Made by a program: the position numbers and the translations under genes
The notes under the pieces: generated by a model
Database searches by the model: none
Told to the model about the DNA's origin: nothing
What the model saw: only the letters and a program-made list of their open reading frames with translations
Assembly: GCA_963513935.1 (NCBI GenBank)
Contig: OY740771.1
Coordinates: forward strand, 9,577,138 to 9,641,137
DNA length: 64,000 bases
Direction of reading: 5' to 3'
From: Aphrophora alni
Lineage: Eukaryota; Arthropoda; Insecta; Hemiptera; Aphrophoridae
Shown: one piece after another, positions 35,375 to 45,479 of the stretch
How positions within the stretch are numbered: position 1 is the first letter of the stretch
Layout of the letters: every line of letters starts with the position of its first letter

Positions 35375-35651
35375 TTAGAATTTCTATTATTTTTCTAAAT
35401 AAATCCTTACAGCTAAACATATTTTTCATCATGTAATATAATTTGTTCCTTCCCAGGTGTCCATAAGCCTTATGTATCTCCATTATTAATTCCGTCTCTA
35501 TTTCTGATGGAATCACTAATTTCCATCGGTTTGTTCCATATTTGTATAACAATCCATTTTTAACTCTGTAACTTCTATTATAATTATTTATATTACGTTT
35601 AATATTACTGCATTCTAAATTTTCGTCATGTTTAAGTGCAAAGTTTTGTAT
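35358..35651 (-). pseudogene. Integrase N-terminal (zinc-binding) remnant
   Basis: Open frame of 97 codons. It contains RVKNGLLYKYG and the integrase H2C2 start EIHKAYGHLGRNKL with the two histidines spaced H-x4-H. The Cys pair that should follow is gone: the sequence breaks at EILK. RNase H sequence expected upstream is absent. This corresponds to the tether and N-terminus of a Ty3/gypsy integrase. Confidence 0.7.
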
Positions 35652-35664
35652 TTAATATTGTAAT

Positions 35665-35829
35665 TTAACTTTTCTCCTGGCAAAATAACGTTTTCTTCGG
35701 TTTCATGGTAAGGCCGCCATCTTGAAACTTCTGAAATATTTCTTCCCTTACTTGCTTGTTATAATTTAATGGAATTGGATAGTTCCTATTTACAATTGTT
35801 TTATCAGATCTTAACTTAAGCTCATGTTC
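35665..35829 (-). pseudogene. Reverse transcriptase remnant beyond the TAG stop
   Basis: The reading frame after the TAG continues for 54 codons. The first part has the RT start motif with NYPIPLNYNKQVREEI, typical of the region before the RT palm. It then jumps (QDGG|LTMKPKKTLFCQ) to a segment resembling the RT part downstream of the catalytic YxDD box. The whole catalytic palm, including YxDD, is deleted, and the frame closes with TAA. Deletion edges are inferred from family layout. Confidence 0.6.
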
Positions 35830-37917
35830 CTATTTATTAGACAACCCTGGAATTTCAAAAAAAAAAAAAATACTTTGGTATTTATTTATTAAATTTTGTA
35901 ATTGTATTTCCTCTTGCGCTGTAAGAATAGTATTATGTGAATAATCGACCGAAACATTTATCTTGTTTACAACCCTTCTGTCAAAGTTCGGTTGTTTATT
36001 TATCGCTCGACCGTCTACTCTGGACTCTAAACTACTTTCTCTTTTCCTAACGGTATGAGCTGTACAACGTCTTAAATTTGTCTTCAGTTTCACGTGTGTT
36101 CTGTGATAATTCGGACTAAATTTAACACTATAATTTTGCTTGTTTTTATGCGAAGTACTCTTATTACTATTATTCAAATTACTTTTATTGTTTCTTCCTT
36201 TGTTTAATTTAATTTTACTACGCGATTTATTATTACTTATTGAATTTTTTACTTGTATGTGGAAATCTTCTTTGTGAAGTAGATTTTCTTGTCTGTCCGT
36301 CATGGTGTGTCGTCTTCGGGTTTCGTCAACATTGGTTGTGTCTTCTTCCTTAGAAATAGATAATTCTGGATTACAATTATCTGTTTCGTTCATTTTAGTG
36401 GATAGTGTTTTTAGTGATTTTGTGTTACAAGTGTGGTTTTTGGATCTAGTTTTATTTTCACGCGCGTCGATAGACATTCCAGGCAGTACCTTTATCCTAC
36501 TCTGCATGTCCTTATTATTATATTTTTTATTTAATTGCTTATTCGTCGATTTATTTTTATTTAATTCCTTATTCGTCGATTTATATTTATTTAATTTATT
36601 TTTCTTTTCCTCCTCCGATAAGTATCCCATTCCCTTGAATATCTTATCCCCTTCTTTATTAACTAAGACCCTGACCGACTCCTGCATACACTGTTCGGGA
36701 TTGTCACGTTCTGGTAGTCTCATCCGGTTTTCTATCCACATTTTATCTCTCTCCCTCCCTCTTATCAAAGTTTGTTGATTTTTATTGTTAACCAACACTT
36801 TGTTATTCCCTGTATTTTTTAATATGCCTTCGGGTTGAATCCTTTTGTTCACATTTATCCCCTTAACATTATTTTTAAAATATACAGAATCCTTTTTAAA
36901 ATTTTTTTCTTTTAATTGACTTTTTGTTTCTACTAATTTTTCATAATATATTATTACTTCCTCCTTTTCCACATACAGTTTTATATATCGCTCTTCCATA
37001 TTAATTTTAGCTTTTAATTCGTACAATACATCACATCCTATTATTATTCTGGACCTTAAATTTTTTACAATTAATAATTTTAATTCAATTTCCACTTCTT
37101 TTATTTTAATTGATATCATAATCTGTTTATTTATTTTATATGGTTTACTTTTAACTGCAGTTACGATTTCCACCCCAGTTACAGGGAGTTCCAAAATTTC
37201 AAGCCCTTCTTTCTTTAACATTAAATACAATTCTTCACTAATTAGTGAAATTTCGGCTCCTGTATCTATTTCTACCATAACTACATTGTTTCCTAGATTT
37301 ACGGGTATTTTAGGAGTTTCCTCAATCGGTTTTTCCTTTAAGAAATATTTTTTATCTTTTTCTAATAAATCCCCTCGTAAATCTAAATGCAATCCTCCGA
37401 CACACAGTTTAGATGTTTCCTGCGGACTCGGGATTAGTTTTTCCTCTACAATTTGTTTTGTAGAGACCGAAGCGCCCCTATCTCGCACTCCGTAGTGGAA
37501 GCCGCCTTTTTCTTTCGTTATTTTCGAATTAAAATTAGAGTTCGTGGGTTGTTTGTAAACTGGTGGTTCAACATTATGACACAGATTGACTCCTGACGTT
37601 ACATAACTCGATTGTTTACTTTTATTTTCTGGTTGATTTTCCCTAGAATCACATCTATTTTTAATTTTTGACTCGAATGTTAACGATTGACTTTTATTAT
37701 TTTGTTTACTCCCCCCTAAACTATTAGTAGAGTCGTAAACGCGATAATTTGGTTTCTTGCTTCCTCCTATTTTATTATTTTTATTATGACGAACGGTTTG
37801 TTTATTTTCTAAATTTTCTTTATTAATTTTTTTATTGTTTATTAAATTTTTACTTTGTTTATTATTTATTATTTTATCCGCAGCCTTAGTGTAATCCGAT
37901 GGTCTATTAGGTGTCAA
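35830..37917 (-). CDS. pol: Protease and start of reverse transcriptase (Pol, truncated by a stop)
   Basis: Second long ORF, about 695 codons from 37917, but it lacks an ATG there (TTG) and is open farther upstream to the slippery site, so it is probably expressed as a -1 extension of Gag. Residues 1-165 are N/K/S-rich low complexity. Residues about 195-325 are a retropepsin-type aspartic protease: DTG at 218-220 in VEIDTGAEISLIS, and the second conserved block IIIGCDVLYELKAKI at 291-305. Residues about 330-660 are a K/N/R-rich linker of unknown function. The end (about 665-695) is the start of a gypsy RT, with LINKYQSIF and PGLSNK. An in-frame TAG then interrupts it, after which RT homology resumes. 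The protease looks intact; polymerase activity is lost. Confidence 0.82.
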   Translation of the reverse strand: MTPNRPSDYTKAADKIINNKQSKNLINNKKINKENLENKQTVRHNKNNKIGGSKKPNYRVYDSTNSLGGSKQNNKSQSLTFESKIKNRCDSRENQPENKSKQSSYVTSGVNLCHNVEPPVYKQPTNSNFNSKITKEKGGFHYGVRDRGASVSTKQIVEEKLIPSPQETSKLCVGGLHLDLRGDLLEKDKKYFLKEKPIEETPKIPVNLGNNVVMVEIDTGAEISLISEELYLMLKKEGLEILELPVTGVEIVTAVKSKPYKINKQIMISIKIKEVEIELKLLIVKNLRSRIIIGCDVLYELKAKINMEERYIKLYVEKEEVIIYYEKLVETKSQLKEKNFKKDSVYFKNNVKGINVNKRIQPEGILKNTGNNKVLVNNKNQQTLIRGRERDKMWIENRMRLPERDNPEQCMQESVRVLVNKEGDKIFKGMGYLSEEEKKNKLNKYKSTNKELNKNKSTNKQLNKKYNNKDMQSRIKVLPGMSIDARENKTRSKNHTCNTKSLKTLSTKMNETDNCNPELSISKEEDTTNVDETRRRHTMTDRQENLLHKEDFHIQVKNSISNNKSRSKIKLNKGRNNKSNLNNSNKSTSHKNKQNYSVKFSPNYHRTHVKLKTNLRRCTAHTVRKRESSLESRVDGRAINKQPNFDRRVVNKINVSVDYSHNTILTAQEEIQLQNLINKYQSIFFFFEIPGLSNK

Positions 37918-37928
37918 AAAGGCCTCTT

Positions 37929-39197
37929 TTATCCATTTAAATTCCTAGGCGAGTTAGGATGGTTTTTTGATGGACCAGGTTTCGAAAGGTTTGGAGGTCG
38001 AGGTTTATTTTGGGTGTCACCATAGGATCTCTGGTTAGGGTTATTAGGTAAGGTTTTGGTTTGCCTATTATCCCTCTCCGGATTGGAATTCCAGTTTCCC
38101 CTACGCGATTCCTCCATCGTATCGACACTAGTTAGAAACGTGAGTGCTTCTTGAATATTATCCATGGGTTTCCCCATACTAGTCATTCTAATATTCTCCC
38201 TAAAATGCTGCATGATCGTGAAAATTAAATATTTTTCCGGGATCGGTGGTTCTAAATCACTGGCTTTATTTATCAGTAAACAAAAATATTCGGCTTTGGT
38301 CATACTTCCGTTTTCAAAAAATTTCCCATATTCAATTTTATTTCGAACAATTTTTTGAGATTGCAGGTTCCAATAGTGATCTACAAACAGTTTCTTAAAA
38401 TCACTATAACCCATATCCGCGGTTTTCACTACATTCCACCATAACTCAGCATTTGATCTTAAATGTCGTTCCACAACCTTTAACTTTTCCTTATCTTCCA
38501 TTCCCACTTGAATTTCTTCTAACAAATTTTCTATCTGCCTAATAAACTGCATGGGCCTTTCCTTAGGATTACCCCAAAACTCAACTTTTACATTTTCATT
38601 ATCTATTCTATTTATTATTATATTTCTGCTACTAATTCCCCCTAAATTTATTTCCCCTACTTTTTTATCAATAACTCTAACTTTATTTTCCAACAATTTA
38701 TTATCTTTTTCCAATTTATCTACCTTAGAATTTACTACTTTACTATTCTCAGCTAATGATTCAATTTTACTATTAACTTCTCTAAACTCCCCCTCCACTT
38801 CAGCTTTAAAAACCTCTTGTTGAGCCGCATTATTAGCTACTTCTAATTCTATTCCCTGAACTCTCCCTTCTATTTTATTCCAGAGTGCCCTTCTTTCTTC
38901 TCTTTCCTGTTGTCTTTCTCTGCTCTCCTTCTCCCTTTCTCTGCTCTCCTTCTCCCTCCATTCCTTATCTCTCTTGTCCCTTATTTCATTTTCCTTTTCT
39001 CTTAACGCCCTTTCTTCTTTATCTCTCTTATCCCTCATTTCATTTTCCTTTTCTCTTAACGCCCTTTCTTCTAGCCTTTCTTTTTCTCTTAACGCCCTTT
39101 CCTCTTGTTTATCTTTTTCTCTTAACGCCCTTTCATCTTTTTCTCTCTTTTCCAAGTAGGCCATTAACGATTTAGTTTCTTGAGACTTTTCCGCCAT
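37929..39197 (-). CDS. gag: Gag polyprotein of the gypsy-type element (422 aa)
   Basis: Intact ORF starting at an ATG in good context (AAAATGGCG) just downstream of the leader. Residues about 15-105 are a highly charged coiled-coil region built from repeats of ALREKE / RDKRDKE type; residues 110-185 continue as heptad-like helix. Residues about 205-365 match the Ty3-type capsid domain in layout (FWGNPKERPMQF at 207-218, ERHLRSNAELWW at 243-254, then FKKLFVDHYW). The C-terminus is basic and rich in N, P and S. There is no CCHC zinc knuckle, so nucleic-acid binding probably relies on basic segments. The protein would form the cytoplasmic virus-like particle that packages element RNA. The frame has no stops, as expected for a young copy. 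The stop sits 3 nt beyond a slippery heptamer that leads into the protease ORF. Confidence 0.85.
   Translation of the reverse strand: MAEKSQETKSLMAYLEKREKDERALREKDKQEERALREKERLEERALREKENEMRDKRDKEERALREKENEIRDKRDKEWREKESREREKESRERQQEREERRALWNKIEGRVQGIELEVANNAAQQEVFKAEVEGEFREVNSKIESLAENSKVVNSKVDKLEKDNKLLENKVRVIDKKVGEINLGGISSRNIIINRIDNENVKVEFWGNPKERPMQFIRQIENLLEEIQVGMEDKEKLKVVERHLRSNAELWWNVVKTADMGYSDFKKLFVDHYWNLQSQKIVRNKIEYGKFFENGSMTKAEYFCLLINKASDLEPPIPEKYLIFTIMQHFRENIRMTSMGKPMDNIQEALTFLTSVDTMEESRRGNWNSNPERDNRQTKTLPNNPNQRSYGDTQNKPRPPNLSKPGPSKNHPNSPRNLNG
37935..37941 (-). promoter_or_regulatory. Putative -1 ribosomal frameshift site (T TTA AAT)
   Basis: In gag frame the minus strand reads T TTA AAT GGA TAA, a canonical X XXY YYZ slippery heptamer one codon before the gag stop. 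The downstream protease ORF is in the -1 frame and is open across this site (upstream it closes at a TAG a few codons earlier). That fits production of Gag-Pro by -1 slippage. I did not fold a downstream stimulatory structure. Confidence 0.6.
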
Positions 39198-39612
39198 TTT
39201 GTTTTTTATTTATTTTATTTAATCTTAAGAAATTATTAATTATTTTTTTTTTTTCTGATTCTACCTTTATTTAATTTGTTTATTTTAATCTTTTTATTTT
39301 TTATACCCGAATTTAATTATTTAATTATTATTATTTTTTTATTTATTTCACTCCCTCCCAAATTATACAACCAACACAGATCACCAGAATTTAAGGTATG
39401 TAGTATACTTATAAACTATACATCTTATACTAAGCATACACATGTAGGTAAAATATACTGTATCCGTATTCTTTGAAGCCTAGCCTAATTTTCCCAAATA
39501 GCAGCTACACTATACAATGCAAACAACCAGTCCGTATTACTTGTCAATAGCACGTACTAATCGCTTACCCTGTACTTTTTATAACTACTAATTTAAAAAC
39601 AATTGTTCGGGC
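39198..39612 (-). other. Untranslated leader between PBS and gag
   Basis: About 415 bp, very A/T-rich on the coding strand, without a long ORF. It is where a packaging signal would be expected in an LTR element; no specific structure was identified by eye. Confidence 0.5.
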
Positions 39613-39630
39613 TTCACCGTATGGGCGCCA
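39613..39630 (-). promoter_or_regulatory. Primer binding site, tRNA-Lys-like
   Basis: On the minus strand the sequence 8 nt inside the 5' LTR starts TGGCGCCCATACGGTGAA. TGGCGCCC matches the complement of a tRNA 3' end (GGGCGCCA), as in elements primed by tRNA-Lys. Matching over the remaining ten bases was not checked against a tRNA. Confidence 0.65.
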
Positions 39631-39638
39631 TCTTCTAT

Positions 39639-42182
39639 CTACAACGAAAAAACTCTATCTTTTTTAGAGTCAGACTAATTACGCCCCCTATCTTAATTAA
39701 TACGCAACAGTCTCGAATCCTGAGATTTTTAGCCTACAGGATTCGTTCTCGCGTGACAAAAAGAATAAATTATCCAATCCACTGGAAGTTTTTGGCTTAC
39801 TATCTTGCTGGCCTGGATTGAATAACTTCTTCGATAATTTGAGTTGCCCCAAATTACCGGTACCCCCCTTTTTATTTACGACTTCCAGAAACTGTATTTA
39901 TGATTACCCTATTTCTCAGGGAGAACACGAATTTACTTTACTTTTGAATTTTAATCTCGCTGGTGTGTCCTTAGGAATACCTTTTTGATACAATATATTT
40001 TACCCTTTTTTATAATCACAAACCTGAAAATATAGCATATATATGTGTGACCAATTCTAAATAAAACACAGATTTAGAGGAAAAATGAAAAAATTAATTC
40101 TTTTAATTAACTGAAATAAAACAACTGAAATAATAAACTTGACACAAGTCAACAAAATAAAATCAAACAATTTCTCTAATAAAACTAATGGATAATAACT
40201 AAATATTTCTCTTTTGAGCAGAAGGCAATTACTTATGAATTTCTTACAATTGATATATAGAAAACAAAAATTTCTATTATTTCTGAATTTAAATTATTTC
40301 ATTTATTAAATTTATTTATTGAAAAGATTTTTATTCACACATGATTTTGACATTTTATTTAATATATTCATTTAATTACACACAAAAAAAATTTATCTCA
40401 GGAAAATCAGTGAGACTCTAAAATCGGGCCAATTTTGCCCTTTAAAAAAGGAAATTTGGATTTTCTCAGACCTTGTCCGCAGTGTTGTCGATCGTGAGTC
40501 CTGAGATGCTGATGGTCCTCTGGTGTCTGGTTGGTTGAATTTCGATTAAAGTTGTCTTATATTTTCTCCATGGAGTTCAGAAGGCTGGCTGGTTGTTCGA
40601 ATCTATTCCCTTCTATCGCTCTCGCTGACGCTGTTTTAATACGTTGGCATTGTAACACTTAAACTTCTTCAAACTATTTTTTCAAAAGAGACGTTCGGGC
40701 ATAGTCACCCCTTACACTTGTTCAACTAATTTTTCATGAGAGACCCGTCGGGCATAATCACCCCTAGCAACTGTTTCCACCAATTTTTTAAGAGAGACCT
40801 CTATGAGATTTGTGCGGCTCTTTTTATAGCCAAAAACTATCGTATATCGATACCAATTTTTTTCCCTCACTGTACCGATACGATAGTTCCATTTATGATG
40901 TATTTCTATGCAATTTCTTGATTATTTTTGGTGTAGGTGGTTCTGTTATTTATTATTAATTTATTTGTTATGTTTACTGTTTTTAAATTGTCCTTTTTAA
41001 TCACTTTGTTCTAATTAATCCTTTAATTTATTTTTGCTGTAAGTTGGTATCTTAACTCCGCCTCTAACTACGTCACTTATCCTTGAACATTTAAACCCTG
41101 CAACTTGCAACTGGCTGATGAAAAAATCTTCATTGTTTTCCTTTTAATTGTCTATAACACTTTTCCTAACAGTTTTTGCGTTTTTTCGTAACCGGTGTAT
41201 TGTAGCTCTCGACCGCGGCAATTTCCCGCACTTCGAATGACATTTCTCGGACTATTCATTCGCCTTCAATAGCTTACGTAAGAATTTGCGTAATTTACAG
41301 TTTTTAATTCTTACACCTTTAAAGTTTTTTCTTTCAAACTTTGTAACTTTGTTTATTTCGTAATTTAAACGCACTAGCCGTGATAACACAATTCTACGAC
41401 TTCTGGTAGTGATGTAATCCCGTGCATATTTTCACACCTTTGGGTTTGGGGTTTATTTATTAACTGATTTTCCTGAAATTTACACAATCTTTAGATATTA
41501 GGTTTTAAACTCTTTTTGCAAAATTTCCACTTCTTATCTTTTTTCCTTTTCATAATATAGCGTGAAAACCATAACTCTTTTGTTTTACTCAAATTTATAT
41601 TTTTAATCATTAATTATAGTATAACTTTATTTATTTAATTACTTCTATACAATCCTTTTTTCAAAATTTATTTTTATTTACTTTTCTTAGCTTTTATACT
41701 TAACCTTTTCTGCTAACTTTTTAAATATAGATTTTTTTTCAAATTTTATCAAGAATACTTCCATCTTAAAATTACATTTTATTTTCAAAAATATCAAGGT
41801 TTGTTAATTTTTATTAATTTTGAAAAATTTTAAATTCTTCATTTAAATATGCCGTAACGTCTGTTAGTTAATATGAAATAACAGTACTAGATATGTATTG
41901 CATACGACTTGTATTACAACTACATATCCTTATACATTATTATTTCACATTTTCAAAATTCATAAAAAATGATTTTTCAATTCAAAATCCGCCGACATAG
42001 GAATTTACCGTTAGAACAAGTCGGTAAGATTTGACCTTGGACCATTTCATAGTTCAATCTCACCGACCGGCTATAAGCAGTAAAAAGTTCTACAAAACAT
42101 CCAAACCTTGCATTGGGATTATTTTTTGATATTTTTCTTTTTTAACCAAAATATAACCCCATACAACGAATTTCCGTTGTAG
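39639..42182 (-). repeat. 5' LTR of the gypsy-type element (2544 bp)
   Basis: Direct repeat of 31655-34197, bounded by CTACAACG and CGTTGTAG, an 8-bp inverted pair instead of the usual TG...CA. It is upstream of gag in minus-strand sense, so it holds the promoter. It contains a TATA-like box (40820-40828) and a hairpin of two copies of AACTATCGTAT around 40838-40887. At 2.5 kb it is long for an insect gypsy LTR. A 61-codon open frame (40736-40921, plus strand) is also in the other LTR; I see no protein-coding signal in it. Confidence 0.93.
40820..40828 (-). promoter_or_regulatory. TATA-like box in the 5' LTR
   Basis: Minus-strand TATAAAAAG, followed within about 30 nt by a short CA-containing initiator-like stretch. 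It lies near the middle of the LTR, so U3 would be about 1.35 kb and R-U5 about 1.15 kb. The identical motif in the 3' LTR is at 32836-32844. Functional assignment is by position only. Confidence 0.45.
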
Positions 42183-42712
42183 TACCTATGTTTACTCCTT
42201 AAAGTCTTTAGTTTTTTATTATAACACAAACATTATTTTGCCCGATGTTTAACAACCAAAAGTTAGTTTTTTACAATTTCTCTACCACTTGATATTGAGA
42301 TTAGACGCTGTCGCAATAAATCTGGCGGTTTTGGTAATCACACTTTTATACAACCTCTAGTTTTCGTTACAGTTATTTTGACAGTTTAGATATCGAAAGT
42401 TTTACTTTAGATTTTGTATAAACTTTTATACGTTTTTTCATTTGTCGACTAGTTTACTAAAGATAGTAATGTTAGGAATTCAGACATTCTGGAAATTTCA
42501 AAAATATCCGAAATTTTTGACAGCTTAGGTTTCAAAAATAGGACATTTTTAAACATAAACTTTGTTCATAGCCAGTGAAACAAATACTCTTAGTATTAAT
42601 TGTACAGTGTAAGTTAACTAAGAGAAAGAAAGATTTCAAAATTTTGGGGTGGCCCCATTGATAGCCAATTTAGCATTTTCACTTATAAAGGTTAACTTAT
42701 TTCCCAAAATGG

Positions 42713-43800
42713 GGGGGGGTGACTCCAAAGTGTAATAATCGATTTTGATTTGAAGAACAAAACTTATCTATCCTCTTTATTTTCAAATTTTGGTGGGGAT
42801 GTAACTCCAAAGTGTAATAATCGATATTGATTTGAAGAACAAAACTTATCTAACCTCTTTATTTCCAAATTTTGGTGGGGATGTAACTCCAAAGTGTAAT
42901 AATCGATATTGATTTGAAGAACAAAACTTATCTATCCTCTTTATTTCCAAATTTTGGTGGGGATGTAACTCCAAAGTGTAATAATCTATATTGATTTGAA
43001 GAACAAAACTTATCTAATCTCTTTATTTCCAAATTTTGGTGGGGATTTAACTCCAAAGTGTAATAATCGATATTGATTTGAAGAACAAAACTTATCTATC
43101 CTCTTTATTTCCAAATTTTGGTGGGGATGTAACTCCAAAGTGTAATAATCTATATTGATTTGAAGAACAAAAATTATCTCTCCTCTTTATTTCCAAAATT
43201 TAGTGGGGAGGGAACTCCAAAGTGTAGTAATCGATTTTGGTTTGAAGGACAAAACTTATCTATCCTCTTTATTTCCAAATTTTGGTGGGGATGTAACTCC
43301 AAAGTGTAATAATCAATTTTGGTTTGAAGAACAAAACTTATCTCTCCTCTTTATTTCCAAATTTTGGTGGGGATGTAACTCCAAAGTGTAATAATCGATT
43401 TTGGTTTGAAGAACAAAACTTATCTATCCTCTTTATTTCCAAAATTTATTGGAGATGTAACTCCAAAGTGTAATAATCGATTTTGATTTAAAGAACAAAA
43501 ATTATCTCTCCTCTTTATTTCCAAAATTTAGTGGGGAGGGAACTCCAAAGTGTAGTAATCGATTTTGGTTTGAAGGACAAAACTTATCTATCCTCTTTAT
43601 TTCCAAATTTTGGTGGGGATGTAACTCCAAAGTGTAATAATCGATTTTGGTTTGAAGAACAAAACCTATCTATCCTCTTTATTTCCAAAATTTAGTGGGG
43701 AGGTAACTCCAAAGTGTAATACAGTAATCGATTTTGATTTTCACACAAACAAAACTTATCTATCATCTTTATTTCCAAAATTTAGTGGGGAGGGGAAACC
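42713..43800. repeat. 82-bp minisatellite, about 13 copies
   Basis: ACTCCAAAGTGTAATAATCG recurs every 82 bp from 42722 (42722, 42804, 42886 ...) to about 43705. Right-hand copies are more diverged (AATTTAGTGGGGAGG variant). Small ORFs in this interval are repeat-derived. Confidence 0.95.
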
Positions 43801-44689
43801 CCAATATATCCAAATAGGTCTTGGTCAAGAAAAGGGAAGACCTACCTCTACTACCCTGTCTGTGTGTAGTTCTGTATACTTATATATTAATACAAAGTAT
43901 ACTTCTTCATAATTAATACTATCCACAGACAGAGGATATGTTTTTTTGGATAATTCAAACTACACTTTAAACCACATTCCTTCAGAAAAGTTAGTACAGC
44001 TGGCCTATTAGTCGGTGGTATATATTAGCATTATAAATTGATGAATAGTGCATTGCTGTAGAGTGTAGAGCGTAGGCAGTCAGGTAAAGGGGTTGGGCAG
44101 TGTAGGTGTAGTGTCCAACTGTCTGACAACTTCTGTACCGTGTTCCACCAATTAACACTTCTAGCGGTCTTGTATAGAGAGAAAGTATTTTAATTGGGAA
44201 ATACTTGTGATTTATCCGTTTTGCGTTCCGCTGAATCTAAGTTTTACAAACAATGATCAATCAAACCGCGTTCAAGTTTGCTTGATAAGTTCTGACAATT
44301 TAGAAGTTAATAGCGCTCTAACTTCTTGCGTTCTACAATGTAACAGTATTTTGAAATGCCTGGAAGATCGATCAATGCTCGGTAGATAGTGGGGGTTTTG
44401 AACGTATTTTCTAAAAAATATTTTGCTGTTATTTTCAAAGATACTGACTCAATCTCTCCAAGATTCAAAATACAAGAAGAATCTGAGAAAAAATAATTAA
44501 GAATCATCATCAGTTGAAATTGTTTCGTTTTTAAAATGGAGTACTATTAAGTGTTTTGAGAATGGAAGTATATCCGAAACCCGTCAAACAAACTTGATAT
44601 TAACAAAGCTGGGAAAAGCGGAACAATGCTACTCATTTTGATCATCATCAGTGTTTAATTTCGCGTCATTGTGAGAATTTTATTAAAAT
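43801..44689. other. No feature recognised
   Basis: Mixed-composition sequence between the 82-bp array and a family 2 copy; no homology seen. Confidence 0.5.
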
Positions 44690-45439
44690 TATTTTTCGAC
44701 GTCGGTCAATTTAGTTTTATTGCCAATTACTGTATTTCTGAACCGTAATATTTGTTTAAACCCTTTCACAAAAATTTGAACGAAATCGGGAGATCTGATT
44801 CTGAGAATTATGTTTTATAACCATGATCCATTTCGTTTTTATCGATAACTTAAGAACTGAGATTTTTTTGAAAAGATGGCGACTAAACTTTTATTTCGCT
44901 CCTTAGAAGCTACACTTGTGCAAAATTTGATTAAAACCGATTTTGAGAAAACCATAATTTTGTGTTTTTTTTCTTCTTCTTATGGCAGCTACCCCCAAGT
45001 TTTAAGTCATCAAAAAATTAAAATTCTTCCTGAAAAATGATAAAAATTACGAAATTTGATTGAAATCGGTCTACACGTTAAAATACGACAGACCGACATC
45101 ATTCCAAAAATCAATTTTTCGGTCCGTCCTATATCTTTCGTAACTTCGTGTATTTATTGGAAAAGAACCAATGAAATGCCACAAATATTACTACCATGTA
45201 CTGTTTCGTGGTGAAGGTCACTGTGTGTGTGCCAAAACGATCGATCAACTTCGGCTTTTAATTATTAAAGAAGGCTTCATTGACGTTGATAACAATACTA
45301 ATTTACGTAATAAAGTGTAGGAGTGATGAACACAAAAACCAACGAGAGTTCAATAATTATTATAAATTAAATGTAATCAATATAATTTTATTGTGTGAAA
45401 TAGCTTTTGGGACACCCATTATTCGATTCCATATCCTTG

Positions 45440-45440
<1 letters not shown>

Positions 45441-45476
<36 letters not shown>
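45441..45476. repeat. (AT)n microsatellite
   Basis: About 18 AT units. Confidence 0.95.

Positions 45477-45479
<3 letters not shown>

Larger units (their letters stand above)
31654..42182 (-). mobile_element. Ty3/gypsy-type LTR retrotransposon, young but pol-defective
   Basis: Complete two-LTR element read on the minus strand: 5' LTR (39639-42182), primer binding site, gag, protease plus start of RT, pol remnants, polypurine tract and 3' LTR (31655-34197). Both LTRs begin CTACAACG and end CGTTGTAG. The flanks carry TACCTATGT on both sides (31645-31653 and 42183-42191), a duplicated target site of 8-9 bp depending on how one terminal A/T is assigned. The LTRs appear identical except for one T in a run (7 T near 33750, 8 T in the other copy), so insertion was recent. 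The protease DTGA motif, the RT start with PGLSNK and the GPF module place it in the Ty3/gypsy group. Because the RT, RNase H and integrase cores are missing it cannot be autonomous; it presumably moves with enzymes from a relative (inference). Confidence 0.93.

Noticed and set aside
36302..36778. 158-codon plus-strand ORF
   Set aside because: Antisense shadow of the protease ORF linker.
38551..39175. Plus-strand ORFs of 61-96 codons rich in S, F and L
   Set aside because: Antisense shadow of the repetitive coiled-coil part of gag.
42700..43912. ORFs of 62 and 86 codons with repeated KTYLSSLFP
   Set aside because: Generated by the 82-bp minisatellite.
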